Below are positions 46,240 through 53,255 of a stretch of DNA of 64,000 nt, in pieces. Location of the stretch: positions 372,001 to 436,000 of the forward strand of contig NZ_CP114784.1 of the NCBI RefSeq assembly GCF_027359575.1, written 5' to 3'. The notes beneath the pieces are model-generated. The model worked only from the letters and a program-made list of their open reading frames with translations, was not told where the DNA came from and did not search any database. Origin of the DNA: Prochlorococcus marinus str. MIT 0917. GTDB taxonomy: Bacteria; Cyanobacteriota; Cyanobacteriia; PCC-6307; Cyanobiaceae. The position numbers were made by a program, and so were the translations under genes. Positions within the stretch are counted from its first letter, which is position 1. Every line of letters starts with the position of its first letter.

Positions 46240-46326
46240 TTAAGTAAAGACAACAGTAACGCCGCTAATAAGAATGGCAAAGGTAATAATGAAAAAAGGC
46301 AGAACCTGAATTTTATTGTTATTCAT
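46240..46326 (-). CDS. 28-residue membrane peptide
   Basis: MNNNKIQVLPFFIITFAILI then SGVTVVFT. One helix with almost no flanks, in the size range of PetN, PsbM and PsbT-type subunits, but with no match that I can name. Tentative. Confidence 0.35.
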   Translation of the reverse strand: MNNNKIQVLPFFIITFAILISGVTVVFT

Positions 46327-46508
46327 AGATCTCAAATATTTTTTATACCGTAATAAAAATCACAAAGAGGACGAGATCAATAACTACGCAAAAACATTAG
46401 TAATAACCGGCCTAGAATAATTATTTTGTATAAAGCATTTATTTAACAAGACTTTAAGTAGAAAAATTACTAGCTAGAATTTAAAAATGCTGTCAATCTT
46501 AAGTTGAT

Positions 46509-46802
46509 ATGTGGGTAAGCATAGATCTTTGCTTAGTACCAATAGGGGTAGGTGTCTCATTATCTCCATACATAAAGACGTGCTTATCAATTATTGAGGA
46601 ACATAAGCTTGAGTATGAACTGGGTCCAAATGGAACTGCAATTGAAGGGGAGTGGGATCAAGTTTTTGAATGCGTAAAGAAATGCCATGAGGCAGTTCAT
46701 ATCAAAGGTGTTCCACGTGTCTATACAACATTAAAAGTAAATACACGTACAGATAAGAAGCAATTATTTAAAGAAAAAGTGGAAAGTGTAAGAGGCTCAT
46801 AG
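46509..46802 (+). CDS. MTH1187-family thiamine-binding protein
   Basis: 97 residues: MWVSIDLCLVPIGVGVSLSP, then IIEEHKLEYELGPNGTAIEG, EWDQVFECVKKCHEAVHIKG and a closing RVYTTLKVNTRTDK. This is the UPF0045/MTH1187 ferredoxin-like fold, known as a tetramer that binds thiamine or a related molecule. No thi genes lie nearby. Confidence 0.88.
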   Translation: MWVSIDLCLVPIGVGVSLSPYIKTCLSIIEEHKLEYELGPNGTAIEGEWDQVFECVKKCHEAVHIKGVPRVYTTLKVNTRTDKKQLFKEKVESVRGS

Positions 46803-46923
46803 CGAAAGAATTTAATAGCATTAAGAAAAGGTTTAAAACCCTAAGACAAAAGAAAGATCCCAACAATTACCCATGCATATCTAGCTCACTACTGATATAA
46901 AAGAGATACCAGAATGGTAATTA

Positions 46924-47025
46924 ATGACTATCTTTGCTCGTCTAAGCAGATCAGAAGTTATTCACGGAAGAGTAGCTATGTTTATCGTTGCTATCTGGTT
47001 ATTCACAAACTGTCTGATTCGTTAA
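46924..47025 (+). CDS. 33-residue Hli-like protein
   Basis: MTIFARLSRSEVIHGRVAMF then IVAIWLFTNCLIR. SEVIHGRVAM fits ExxNGRxAM with His for Asn, in one membrane helix. It has no TTGQIIPG ending, so it is a divergent or minimal Hli. It lies 3 bp before the next small gene on the same strand. Confidence 0.6.
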   Translation: MTIFARLSRSEVIHGRVAMFIVAIWLFTNCLIR

Positions 47026-47027
47026 GA

Positions 47028-47159
47028 ATGGCTAACCCTATTAAAACTTGGTTTTTTGAATTAATCGAAGATGCGATAGGCAGTAAAGCCATGGAGCAAT
47101 TTAAGAAAGAAGAAGACATAAAGAATTCAGAATCAAATGACGAGTCCAAACAAAATTAG
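47028..47159 (+). CDS. 43-residue acidic protein
   Basis: MANPIKTWFFELIEDAIGSK then AMEQFKKEEDIKNSESNDES. Amphipathic and acidic. The frame runs back to 46914 across the Hli-like gene, but the ATG at 47028 follows its stop directly, so the two are probably one transcript. Confidence 0.5.
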   Translation: MANPIKTWFFELIEDAIGSKAMEQFKKEEDIKNSESNDESKQN

Positions 47160-47196
47160 ATGTTAATGACTCCTAATTAATTAGATAACCACAGAA

Positions 47197-47367
47197 TCAA
47201 TCCCATTCAGCCGCAACGGCTCTTAAACCACTAGCAATGATCTCGTTGGGGCAATTAGTGTCTTCCTTTAAGGCCTTAGCTGCAAGGTGAACGTTCTCCC
47301 AAAATACTGACACTGCTCCTGTTTTTTGATCATCAGAGAATTTAAACTCCTCAAAAGCTTTTGGCAT
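47197..47367 (-). CDS. 56-residue protein of the Cys-containing family, member D
   Basis: MPKAFEEFKFSDDQKTGAVS, then ENVHLAAKALKEDTNCPNEI and a final helix IASGLRAVAAEWD. It aligns best with member C at 39481: ACK[EA]LK..T.CPN[DE] and a final W-x(0-1)-D. Soluble; function unknown. Confidence 0.68.
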   Translation of the reverse strand: MPKAFEEFKFSDDQKTGAVSVFWENVHLAAKALKEDTNCPNEIIASGLRAVAAEWD

Positions 47368-47398
47368 TTTCCTATTTTTTTAAGTTCTAGCAAAAAAT

Positions 47399-47551
47399 TC
47401 ATTCGTCAACTTCAATTTTCACAACTTCAATGTAATTATCTTTTTTATTGTCTAAAAATAGTTTCCTTGTGATTAAAACTGCCATGGTCGTTAAAAATAT
47501 AAAGCCAACACTTTGAACAAAATCTATATAGGTTGCCAAAAAATGATTCAT
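47399..47551 (-). CDS. Small membrane protein (50 aa)
   Basis: MNHFLATYIDFVQSVGFIFL, then TTMAVLITRKLFLDNKKDNY and an acidic tail IEVVKIEVDE. One membrane helix with a charged cytosolic tail. Function unknown. Confidence 0.5.
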   Translation of the reverse strand: MNHFLATYIDFVQSVGFIFLTTMAVLITRKLFLDNKKDNYIEVVKIEVDE

Positions 47552-47632
47552 TAGGAACTTGATTTTTTCAAATGTAGAGGAAAAAAATCAAATGACAAAT
47601 TCAGCAAGTCAAAAGCAATAAACAGTAACGTA

Positions 47633-47770
47633 CTAATCTGTTGAAGCGAAATAACTATCCTTCAATAAAGTACCAGTACCTAGATCAAAAACATTTTCCA
47701 AATTAGATAACAACTCTTTTAATTCTTCTCCACTGATTCTTTTAATTTCTTGGTAAGTTTCTTTAGACAT
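47633..47770 (-). CDS. 45-residue hypothetical protein
   Basis: MSKETYQEIKRISGEELKEL then LSNLENVFDLGTGTLLKDSY. Soluble, charged helix. Coding is likely by composition; function unknown. It is the last small gene before the long direct repeat. Confidence 0.48.
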   Translation of the reverse strand: MSKETYQEIKRISGEELKELLSNLENVFDLGTGTLLKDSYFASTD

Positions 47771-48231
47771 GGAAAATTAAAATCAGATGCAAATTTAACC
47801 ACTACCAATCAGTCTCAGTGACCGTAAAGACCCATAGGGGTAATTGCCTTTCGGTATACTTCAATAAAAAAATAATGATAATAATAGGTTTGCCTATATT
47901 AAAATTTCTAATCAATACCTCAAAGAAAATAACTATAACTATGAGTAATAGATGTTAAGTAATTATTCCTACACGGCTAATAGAGGTTTGTTCTTATATT
48001 TTTTGAACTTCTCAGGACAACCTTCTTTTTATACTGAGCTTTAGAAGGTTGTTTCTTTGAATAAAAAACGTCAGTGCTCCCCCCCAGAAGCCAATCAATT
48101 GATGACCAATGCAATTGATTGCCTGACGTACATTTATCTTAAAATCTCCTTTTCTTCAATGGTTCTGTAGGACCGTACGTATTTGGCAGGGAAACCGTAG
48201 AAATTACAAACCTAATTAAATTAGACATTTA

Positions 48232-48255
48232 AAAAGGGCCCTAGGGGGCCCTTTT
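48232..48255. terminator. GC-rich bidirectional terminator in the left repeat
   Basis: AAAAGGGCCC, loop TAGG, GGGCCCTTTT: a perfect ten-pair stem with four T on either side when read from each strand. It is one of the few GC-rich hairpins in the window and would end an RNA made from the structured first half of the repeat. Confidence 0.85.
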
Positions 48256-48384
48256 CCTTTACCGATTCTTTAGAAGCTTCTGGATATTGGTGGCCTGGGG
48301 CCAAGTGTCTAGTAGAAAGGCTTTTGTACTCCGTTAGGGCACCTAAACGATGCAGAGGAGTTTCGACTGAATTGACGCACCTAA

Positions 48385-48564
48385 ATCATTGATCCTTGTC
48401 GCATCAGACGAATAGCCTACTTATTCATTGAGAATGTTGGAGCAGGAACCAGAATTCAGTTCGCTTCTCTTAAATACTCAGGTGGAGTGTCGACCATCAA
48501 TGGTGCCTCTGAGCTCAACAAACGTATCTTTGCTCTATTTGCACCTCAACGCAATCAGCCTTAA
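48385..48564 (+). pseudogene. 59-codon open frame without start, left repeat
   Basis: Reads IENVGAGTRIQFASLKYSGG, then VSTINGASELNKRIFALFAP and ends QRNQP. It begins after a TAA and has no ATG, GTG or TTG until an internal GTG. It looks like the C-terminal end of a protein whose first part is gone. I cannot name the parent. The same frame exists in the right repeat. Confidence 0.45.
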
Positions 48565-48706
48565 TGCCCATTGCATTTCCACTTAACCTGATCAAAAATA
48601 GTAAGCTTGAGGTATAAGACTTAATCTCAAATCAAACCATCAATATGTTGAGAGAACAAACAAGTAAACAAGATCAAATAACCATTTTCGGAGAAATAGC
48701 TAAAGG

Positions 48707-49018
48707 ATGAGAACTGATCATCAAAAAATAGAATTTTTTGATTCATCTAAGGAAGCATTTTTTACTGATTCAAATGAATCAACAAGCTCGGTTAATAAAA
48801 ATATCCCTAAATACTTAGACGACGGGTCTTACGTATATGCAAATACGAAAAAACTTAGTGAAACGTAGCTTGAAGAGTTAAAAAGTCAGAACTGGAGGGA
48901 ATACCCAGAAAACTTTAAGATATTTTTATTCGATTTTTGTATCTTAAATTGTGATGCATATTCCAAACACTTCCCAATTCAAAGTAGTTTTAGCAATTTA
49001 CTAATACGATCCGCTTAG
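48707..49018 (+). pseudogene. Gene interrupted by an in-frame TAG
   Basis: ATG 48707 opens MRTDHQKIEFFDSSKEAFFT, then KYLDDGSYVYANTKKLSET, a TAG at 48866-48868, and the same frame continues LEELKSQNWREYPENFKIFL to a TAG at 49016-49018. Coding character is similar on both sides, which argues for one former 103-residue gene with a point mutation, rather than two genes. Parent family not recognised. Confidence 0.6.
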
Positions 49019-49186
49019 TAAAGGAACACGATAGTTTGCTGGCGTGGCATAGGGAGAATTCATCTATCACAGAATATTTAAAGATATCCGATAATATATT
49101 TATTGATTTTGGGCCACCAATATGATGCGTTATTGAAGGCAAGGTAGAAGATTTTAAATTGAAGAAATAACTTTATTTCTCACCTA

Positions 49187-49453
49187 ATGCTTGAAACAAC
49201 TGTATGTACAATTGATGTGAATGTACCTTACGATGAATGGATGAGAAGGTTTGACAACGAAGAGGCTCCAGCGAGATCAGCCAAAGGAATAAAGGTGATT
49301 TTCAGAGGTGTCAGCAAAAACAATCCTGAAAAAGGGATCGTTGTAGTTCAAGCTTTAGAGGGTGTCTTTGGGAAACATATACAAGAGAACATTGAAATAT
49401 TTGAAAGAAAATATGCAGTCATGAGTACGGCAGAACCTAGTGTATGGTCTTGA
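49187..49453 (+). CDS. DUF3764-like protein
   Basis: 88 residues: MLETTVCTIDVNVPYDEWMR, then FDNEEAPARSAKGIKVIFRG, VSKNNPEKGIVVVQALEGVF. The ferredoxin-like strand order and the 'yRGv...P.kaivv.qa.eg' block match DUF3764, a small picocyanobacterial family. Function unknown. It is intact, unlike the gene just upstream. Confidence 0.78.
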   Translation: MLETTVCTIDVNVPYDEWMRRFDNEEAPARSAKGIKVIFRGVSKNNPEKGIVVVQALEGVFGKHIQENIEIFERKYAVMSTAEPSVWS

Positions 49454-49520
49454 GGATCCACATTGCTTAGTTATAAATAAAGAATCAAGTCAAAAGATTA
49501 GTCTCAATTAAACCTCAACA

Positions 49521-49790
49521 ATGATTAGAAATCTGTTTTTCTTAATTCTCGGAGCATTTAGCGGTCTTTGGTTTATATGGCCTCAAATTATTACGACCAA
49601 AGGTTGGGAATGCACAAAAGATGTTATTGCATCTTCTAATGAAGACTTAACAGATATTGAATCATTAGTTGAATCATTGCCAAACAGAATCAAAGTAGGC
49701 TTAGCTGTTTCCCCTAAAACATTGCTAAAGAGAGAGAACCTTACTCGTATTGAGAAGCTCAGAATTGTTGGAGATGCTTGCTTTAGATAA
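49521..49790 (+). CDS. Exported or anchored small protein (89 aa)
   Basis: N-terminal segment MIRNLFFLILGAFSGLWFIW is a signal anchor, followed by GWECTKDVIASSNEDLTDIE and KRENLTRIEKLRIVGDACFR, with Cys near both ends of the domain. The frame on the other strand is a shadow. Function unknown. Confidence 0.65.
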   Translation: MIRNLFFLILGAFSGLWFIWPQIITTKGWECTKDVIASSNEDLTDIESLVESLPNRIKVGLAVSPKTLLKRENLTRIEKLRIVGDACFR

Positions 49791-49845
49791 TTTAAAAACC
49801 TCAAGGAATAATTATCATTATTAATACCAACAATAAGTTGACGTC

Positions 49846-50349
49846 TCAACTTATTAAAGCAATTGCTTCTTTTAATTCGTTCGCATGATTGACCTCATCC
49901 TGAGCAATTTCACGTATCCTCTGATCGTTTGGATTAACGGTTAGATAATTTGCATAAGTTTCATACGCATGCTCTTCAATTTTTATATTGATATCGTATG
50001 CATTTGACGGTGATAGTAAGTAATAAGAAACCATTACCCAGTAATAGAAGAGCACTAAATGCCTGGCAAGAAATCGATCAACCCAATATGTATTGCCGCC
50101 TCGTGACTCCATCTCCTCTAAATGCTCCGTCTCATTGATTGCTTGGTAAAAATGAGCCTTCATAAGCTTGTTACTTAAAGGAGTCTTTAGACCAAGCGAC
50201 TCTTGTAAATGCAAAACAGATAAGAATGCAAAATAAGGGGCTCTAGCAATTACCTCAAGAACCCAAAAACGTTGGATAGGTCTACCTTTGTAGATTCGAT
50301 CAAGTACACATACACTAAAATCTAAAACAAATGAATTAAATTTTTCCAT
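49846..50349 (-). CDS. Plastoquinol terminal oxidase (PTOX), alternative-oxidase family
   Basis: 167 residues. The four iron-binding blocks of alternative oxidases are present: LEVIARAPYFAF with Glu32, INETEHLEEM with Glu73 and His76, EEHAYETYANYL with Glu126, and DEVNHANEL with Glu152 and His155. It oxidises plastoquinol with oxygen at the thylakoid, a safety valve when photosystem I or carbon fixation limits. The protein is short but keeps all ligands. Together with the hli genes nearby it points to light and redox stress. No obvious operon partner. Confidence 0.93.
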   Translation of the reverse strand: MEKFNSFVLDFSVCVLDRIYKGRPIQRFWVLEVIARAPYFAFLSVLHLQESLGLKTPLSNKLMKAHFYQAINETEHLEEMESRGGNTYWVDRFLARHLVLFYYWVMVSYYLLSPSNAYDINIKIEEHAYETYANYLTVNPNDQRIREIAQDEVNHANELKEAIALIS

Positions 50350-50467
50350 AATCCCTTAGATCACAATTTAAGTATAAATACTTAACAAAAGAATATTAGC
50401 CATAACATATTTATTTAACTATCGATAACGACTGGAGCTGAATAGGTGAGCAGACTAATAATTAAAT

Positions 50468-50644
50468 CTATCTTGCTCGAACAGGTTGGTAAGCAGGAAT
50501 CATCTTTCCTCCACCGAAATCGTCATCATCGTCTGGAAGAGCTCTTGAAATGAGTTCTACGAGAACTAGAGCAGCCATAGGATAGAAACACCATAAAACA
50601 GCTTTCCAGATGGGAAATGAGTCAACTAGCTGAAGCTCAGACAT
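50468..50644 (-). CDS. Small membrane protein with 'DDDDD.GGG.MIP' tail
   Basis: 58 residues: MSELQLVDSFPIWKAVLWCF, helix YPMAALVLVELIS, then ALPDDDDDFGGGKMIPAYQP. The helix followed by Asp run, Gly run and Met-x-Pro is shared with proteins at 3630, 53079 and 60346. Single-pass; function unknown. Confidence 0.65.
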   Translation of the reverse strand: MSELQLVDSFPIWKAVLWCFYPMAALVLVELISRALPDDDDDFGGGKMIPAYQPVRAR

Positions 50645-51160
50645 GTATCAGAAAATTGTTTGCATAAACCTAACTGATCTACAAATATTTAGTGTTACGG
50701 TTAGCACGAAGTGAATGTTTATCTAATCGAAACTTGTGTAAATAAATTACTTCAAGCTGTCATAGTTTTCCACAGCTTCAGAGTCACTAAATAACTCCCA
50801 GTTCTAAATAAAAAGCAATTCCAATAAAAAAGACCCTAGGTATGGTGTCCTACAGGCCTGGGTGATGGGGATCTTATTTTTAACTGTTTTTCAACCAAAT
50901 TGCAACCCCTACCATATCTGGTGTTAAAAAGATTAAAAAAACAGAAAACATGACCCATATCTGGAATGATTAGCTTGCGTAATATGTACACAGCGAGTAG
51001 TATTTTCGAATTACTGGGTGATGGGGATCTCTCAGTATCTTCTCCCTCAAATTTGAGGGTTTTTTTATGCCATGAATTTCTCCACGTAATTTCAAAGATG
51101 GATTAAGGCAAAATTAGTGAAAAACTATTCTGATCCTTATTTTTTTTCAAAATCGAAAAG
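50645..51160. other. Non-coding region with two 17-bp repeats and a terminator
   Basis: No gene seen in about 515 bp. CTGGGTGATGGGGATCT occurs at 50858-50874, just after a hairpin ACCC(T)AGG/CCTGGGT, and again at 51014-51030, just before a classical terminator. The arrangement suggests one or two short untranslated RNAs. The bases outside these elements show no feature. Confidence 0.5.
51044..51066 (+). terminator. Rho-independent terminator
   Basis: CCCTCAA, AT, TTGAGGG followed by seven T. It has no coding gene upstream for 400 bp on the plus strand, so it may end a small RNA that starts near 50980. Confidence 0.85.
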
Positions 51161-51373
51161 ATGGAACAAGTAACTGATGCAATTGGTAATCCCACAGCAC
51201 TCTTAGTAGAAAGAATTTTTTGGTTGGGGTTAGGTGCATTTTTAGGACTGGCAATAATTACTTCTTTACTAAGAGGATTAAAAGAAGAAAAAAACAAAAC
51301 GACACCAGTTTCACCTGATCAATTAGAGAATCTTGCAAAAAAAGCGATCCAACAAAACAGTGATAGCAATTGA
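51161..51373 (+). CDS. Single-pass membrane protein (70 aa)
   Basis: MEQVTDAIGNPTALLVERIF, then helix WLGLGAFLGLAIITSLLRGL and a polar tail QLENLAKKAIQQNSDSN. N-out, tail-in topology is likely. Function unknown. Confidence 0.62.
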   Translation: MEQVTDAIGNPTALLVERIFWLGLGAFLGLAIITSLLRGLKEEKNKTTPVSPDQLENLAKKAIQQNSDSN

Positions 51374-51499
51374 TATTAGTTATCAGATATTTTTATAGCC
51401 ACAAACAAATTTAATTATAGTAATGGGGCGAGAACCGTACAATCAGCTACCACTGATTAGATGATAAGCATATATGCTTAATACATATTCACAAAAACA

Positions 51500-51580
51500 A
51501 TGAAATTAGTTCCTTACATATTCATGGCTGTTGCAATCTTCTCAGAAGTTTCAACAATTGCTACAACTCCTGTTATCTAA
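51500..51580 (+). CDS. 26-residue hydrophobic peptide
   Basis: ATG 51500: MKLVPYIFMAVAIFSEVSTI then ATTPVI. One short helix. Downstream at 51610-51639 is a hairpin built on CTAACG/CGTTAG with an inner GTTC/GAAC. Low support. Confidence 0.32.
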   Translation: MKLVPYIFMAVAIFSEVSTIATTPVI

Positions 51581-51662
51581 CTGAATCTCATTAATTGAGT
51601 ATTCAGACCTAACGCGTTCGGGTGAACACCGACGTTAGATTGTTTATAACTGATTTATATCC

Positions 51663-51923
51663 ATGCTCAAAAAAATATTTAGGGCTGCTAGCTTTTTAGC
51701 TTTGTCTGTTTTTTTAAGTTCGACAACTATTTTTTCAGGAATCAACCATGTAGTGGCGGCGCAAATGGATTCTGATATGAATGAAGACAACTCTATGGGT
51801 ATTGTGATCGAAGAGTCGAGTGATGCCTTGGATGATTCGAAAACTAGTGCTGCCCCAGACCTTGGAGATGATCAAGCATTTCCTTTTATTCCAGGTTTTG
51901 GTAAAAATTCCGGTAAAGACTGA
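51663..51923 (+). CDS. Exported acidic protein with 'FPFxPGxG' tail, copy 1
   Basis: 86 residues. Signal peptide with hydrophobic core FLALSVFLSSTTIFSG and likely cut after VVAA, then a 50-residue acidic mature part with many Asp and Ser, ending GDDQAFPFIPGFGKN. A relative at 60609 has the same plan and ends GDEQVFPFPPGLGN. The mature part looks disordered except for the tail. Function unknown. Confidence 0.7.
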   Translation: MLKKIFRAASFLALSVFLSSTTIFSGINHVVAAQMDSDMNEDNSMGIVIEESSDALDDSKTSAAPDLGDDQAFPFIPGFGKNSGKD

Positions 51924-52024
51924 TTATCTTTTTATTGAAAGTATTGATTGACAATAAATTACTAATTTTTTCGAAAGCTATAAAAAATCAACAGATATAA
52001 GTGGTAATTAGCTAAACCATTTTC

Positions 52025-52129
52025 ATGGAAAAATGGGAATCAAAAATAATCATTTTTGTTATGTTTGCAGTGCTTGCAATAGGGTCAATTGCGCCATTGA
52101 TAAGGATGATCAGTGATCGTATTTCCTAA
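52025..52129 (+). CDS. 34-residue membrane peptide
   Basis: MEKWESKIIIFVMFAVLAIG then SIAPLIRMISDRIS. One helix with basic end. Similar in size to peptides at 27395 and 37121. Coding probable. Confidence 0.42.
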   Translation: MEKWESKIIIFVMFAVLAIGSIAPLIRMISDRIS

Positions 52130-52137
52130 GAATTAAT

Positions 52138-52275
52138 TTGCTTGGACAAGGTGAGATTATTGGAGGAACTATTCCTAACATGATTGCTTTTGGCATTTTT
52201 TTCTTATTTAAATTTTTATTTTGCAAAAACTGGAAAAAATGGATTAAATGCTCGAATGGAACAAAAAAAATCTAG
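52138..52275 (+). CDS. Possible short membrane protein (45 aa)
   Basis: TTG 52138 (or ATG 52180): MIAFGIFFLFKFLFCKNWKK and a short basic end. It runs into the hli terminator at 52268, which argues against a strong independent gene. Tentative. Confidence 0.28.
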   Translation: MLGQGEIIGGTIPNMIAFGIFFLFKFLFCKNWKKWIKCSNGTKKI

Positions 52276-52293
52276 AGAAAAATCTCTAGATTT
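52268..52293 (-). terminator. Terminator of the second hli operon
   Basis: AAATCTAGAGA / TCTCTAGATTT, eleven pairs with a loop of four A; on the minus strand it runs directly into eight T. It lies 29 bp after the stop of the 98-residue Hli gene. Confidence 0.88.
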
Positions 52294-52321
52294 ATATGAA
52301 GATTGATCTGTCTAAAGCTAT

Positions 52322-52618
52322 TTAGAATATACCAGGAATAATTTGACCAGTAGTGATATAAGCGCCAAGTAAAGCAATCATTCCAATCATTGCCCAACGG
52401 CCATTGGTCTTTTCTGCTTCCTCAGGGTAGTTGGAATAGTTTTCAACTAATTGAGTTTGTACTTGGGTAGCAAACATGTTTTGCTTGCCATATTCAGTAA
52501 TGATCTGGTTAGAAGCAGAACTGTAAGCAGGGATTCCTGTTGGATCAACAGATTGTCCTTCTGATTGATTATCAGTTGGATCTATTGATTGATCAGAAAC
52601 TGGGTTACTAGAAATCAT
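52322..52618 (-). CDS. hli: High-light-inducible protein with long N-terminal extension (98 aa)
   Basis: The C-terminal third is a standard Hli: EEAEKTNGRWAMIGMIALLG then AYITTGQIIPGIF. The first 65 residues are Ser-, Asp- and Gln-rich with a repeated 'SVDPT' or 'SIDPT' phrase (QSIDPTDNQSEGQSVDPTGI), unlike the short Hlis. The start at ATG 52618 is chosen because the upstream frame to 52705 overlaps the previous hli gene. Second gene of the pair, terminator just after. Confidence 0.88.
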   Translation of the reverse strand: MISSNPVSDQSIDPTDNQSEGQSVDPTGIPAYSSASNQIITEYGKQNMFATQVQTQLVENYSNYPEEAEKTNGRWAMIGMIALLGAYITTGQIIPGIF

Positions 52619-52626
52619 ATAAGAAC

Positions 52627-52734
52627 CTAAAAAATACCTGGAATGATTTGACCTGTTGTTGCGTAAGCACCGAAAGCAGCAATAAAGCCGATCATTGCCA
52701 TCCAACCATTAAACTTTTCTGCTTCTGGAGTCAC
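52627..52734 (-). CDS. hli: High-light-inducible protein (Hli), 35 aa, GTG start
   Basis: From GTG 52734: VTPEAEKFNGWMAMIGFIAA then FGAYATTGQIIPGIF. Except for a few substitutions it equals the Hli at 42896. It precedes the 98-residue Hli by 8 bp. The longer upstream frame is not Hli-like. Confidence 0.88.
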   Translation of the reverse strand: MTPEAEKFNGWMAMIGFIAAFGAYATTGQIIPGIF

Positions 52735-52899
52735 GAGATTAAACTCAAATAATGGCCATGAATGTAAAGGAAAAGTAAAGGAATGTAAAGGGGGCACCCG
52801 TACACAGCAAAAGTTATCAGGGGTATTAGCTGAAGCAATATTTTTTATCCACGGTCTAAATAACAATTCCACTAACTTTGTTGAACTTAATTCAACTAG

Positions 52900-53076
52900 A
52901 TGGATTTAATACCAGGTGTAGTTCTTTTCTTTGGAGCCATTGGAACTGTGGCTTTACTTGGTTGGGATACTTTCCAAAATCGTAAGCCAATTACTAAAGC
53001 TGAAATGCAGCAGTCTCGTGGAACTAGAGCAGCTAAGCCACAACCAAAGAGAAGAGGGTTGTTTAACAGAGGATAA
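52900..53076 (+). CDS. Small membrane protein (58 aa)
   Basis: MDLIPGVVLFFGAIGTVALL then GWDTFQNRKPITKAEMQQSR and a basic tail TRAAKPQPKRRGLFNRG. One helix near the N-terminus and a strongly basic cytosolic tail. It runs 3 bp into the next gene's ATG region (spacing two bases), so they form one operon. Confidence 0.62.
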   Translation: MDLIPGVVLFFGAIGTVALLGWDTFQNRKPITKAEMQQSRGTRAAKPQPKRRGLFNRG

Positions 53077-53078
53077 TT

Positions 53079-53255
53079 ATGGGTGAAATTCAAACATACG
53101 CTTCAAACTCAGGAGATTTTAATTTCCTTTTCGTTCTAGTCATTGTTGGGACTTATCTTCTTTATGAGGTTGGAAAGGCAATAATGGACAACAACGATGA
53201 TGATGACATGGATGGAGGAATGACGATGCGTGTAGCAGATGGAGCACAGGCCTGA
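53079..53255 (+). CDS. Small membrane protein with 'DDDD.DGG' tail
   Basis: 58 residues: MGEIQTYASNSGDFNFLFVL, helix VIVGTYLLYEVGKAIM, then DNNDDDDMDGGMTMRVADGA. Same plan as the proteins at 3630, 50468 and 60346, here with Met between the Asp and Gly runs. Two bases after the preceding small membrane gene. Function unknown. Confidence 0.68.
   Translation: MGEIQTYASNSGDFNFLFVLVIVGTYLLYEVGKAIMDNNDDDDMDGGMTMRVADGAQA

Larger units (their letters stand above)
47958..48605. repeat. Long direct repeat, left copy (648 bp)
   Basis: From AGTAATTATTCCTACACGGC to the segment ending AAAAATAGTAAG, this block reads base for base the same as 59254-59901, at an offset of 11,296. Flanks differ immediately on both sides. 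The first half is rich in hairpins (48019-48050, 48068-48129, 48092-48121) and ends in a strong terminator at 48232-48255. The second half carries a 59-codon open frame without a start codon. Such a repeat would let the 10.6 kb between the copies be lost or duplicated by recombination. Confidence 0.97.

Noticed and set aside
47815-47860. Possible hairpin ACCGTAAAG...CTTTCGGT, considered as a terminator
   Set aside because: The stem is bulged and no gene on the plus strand ends nearby.
49583-49849. Minus-strand frame of 88 codons opposite the gene at 49521
   Set aside because: Low-complexity Ser and Phe composition; the plus-strand gene has a signal anchor and a good start.
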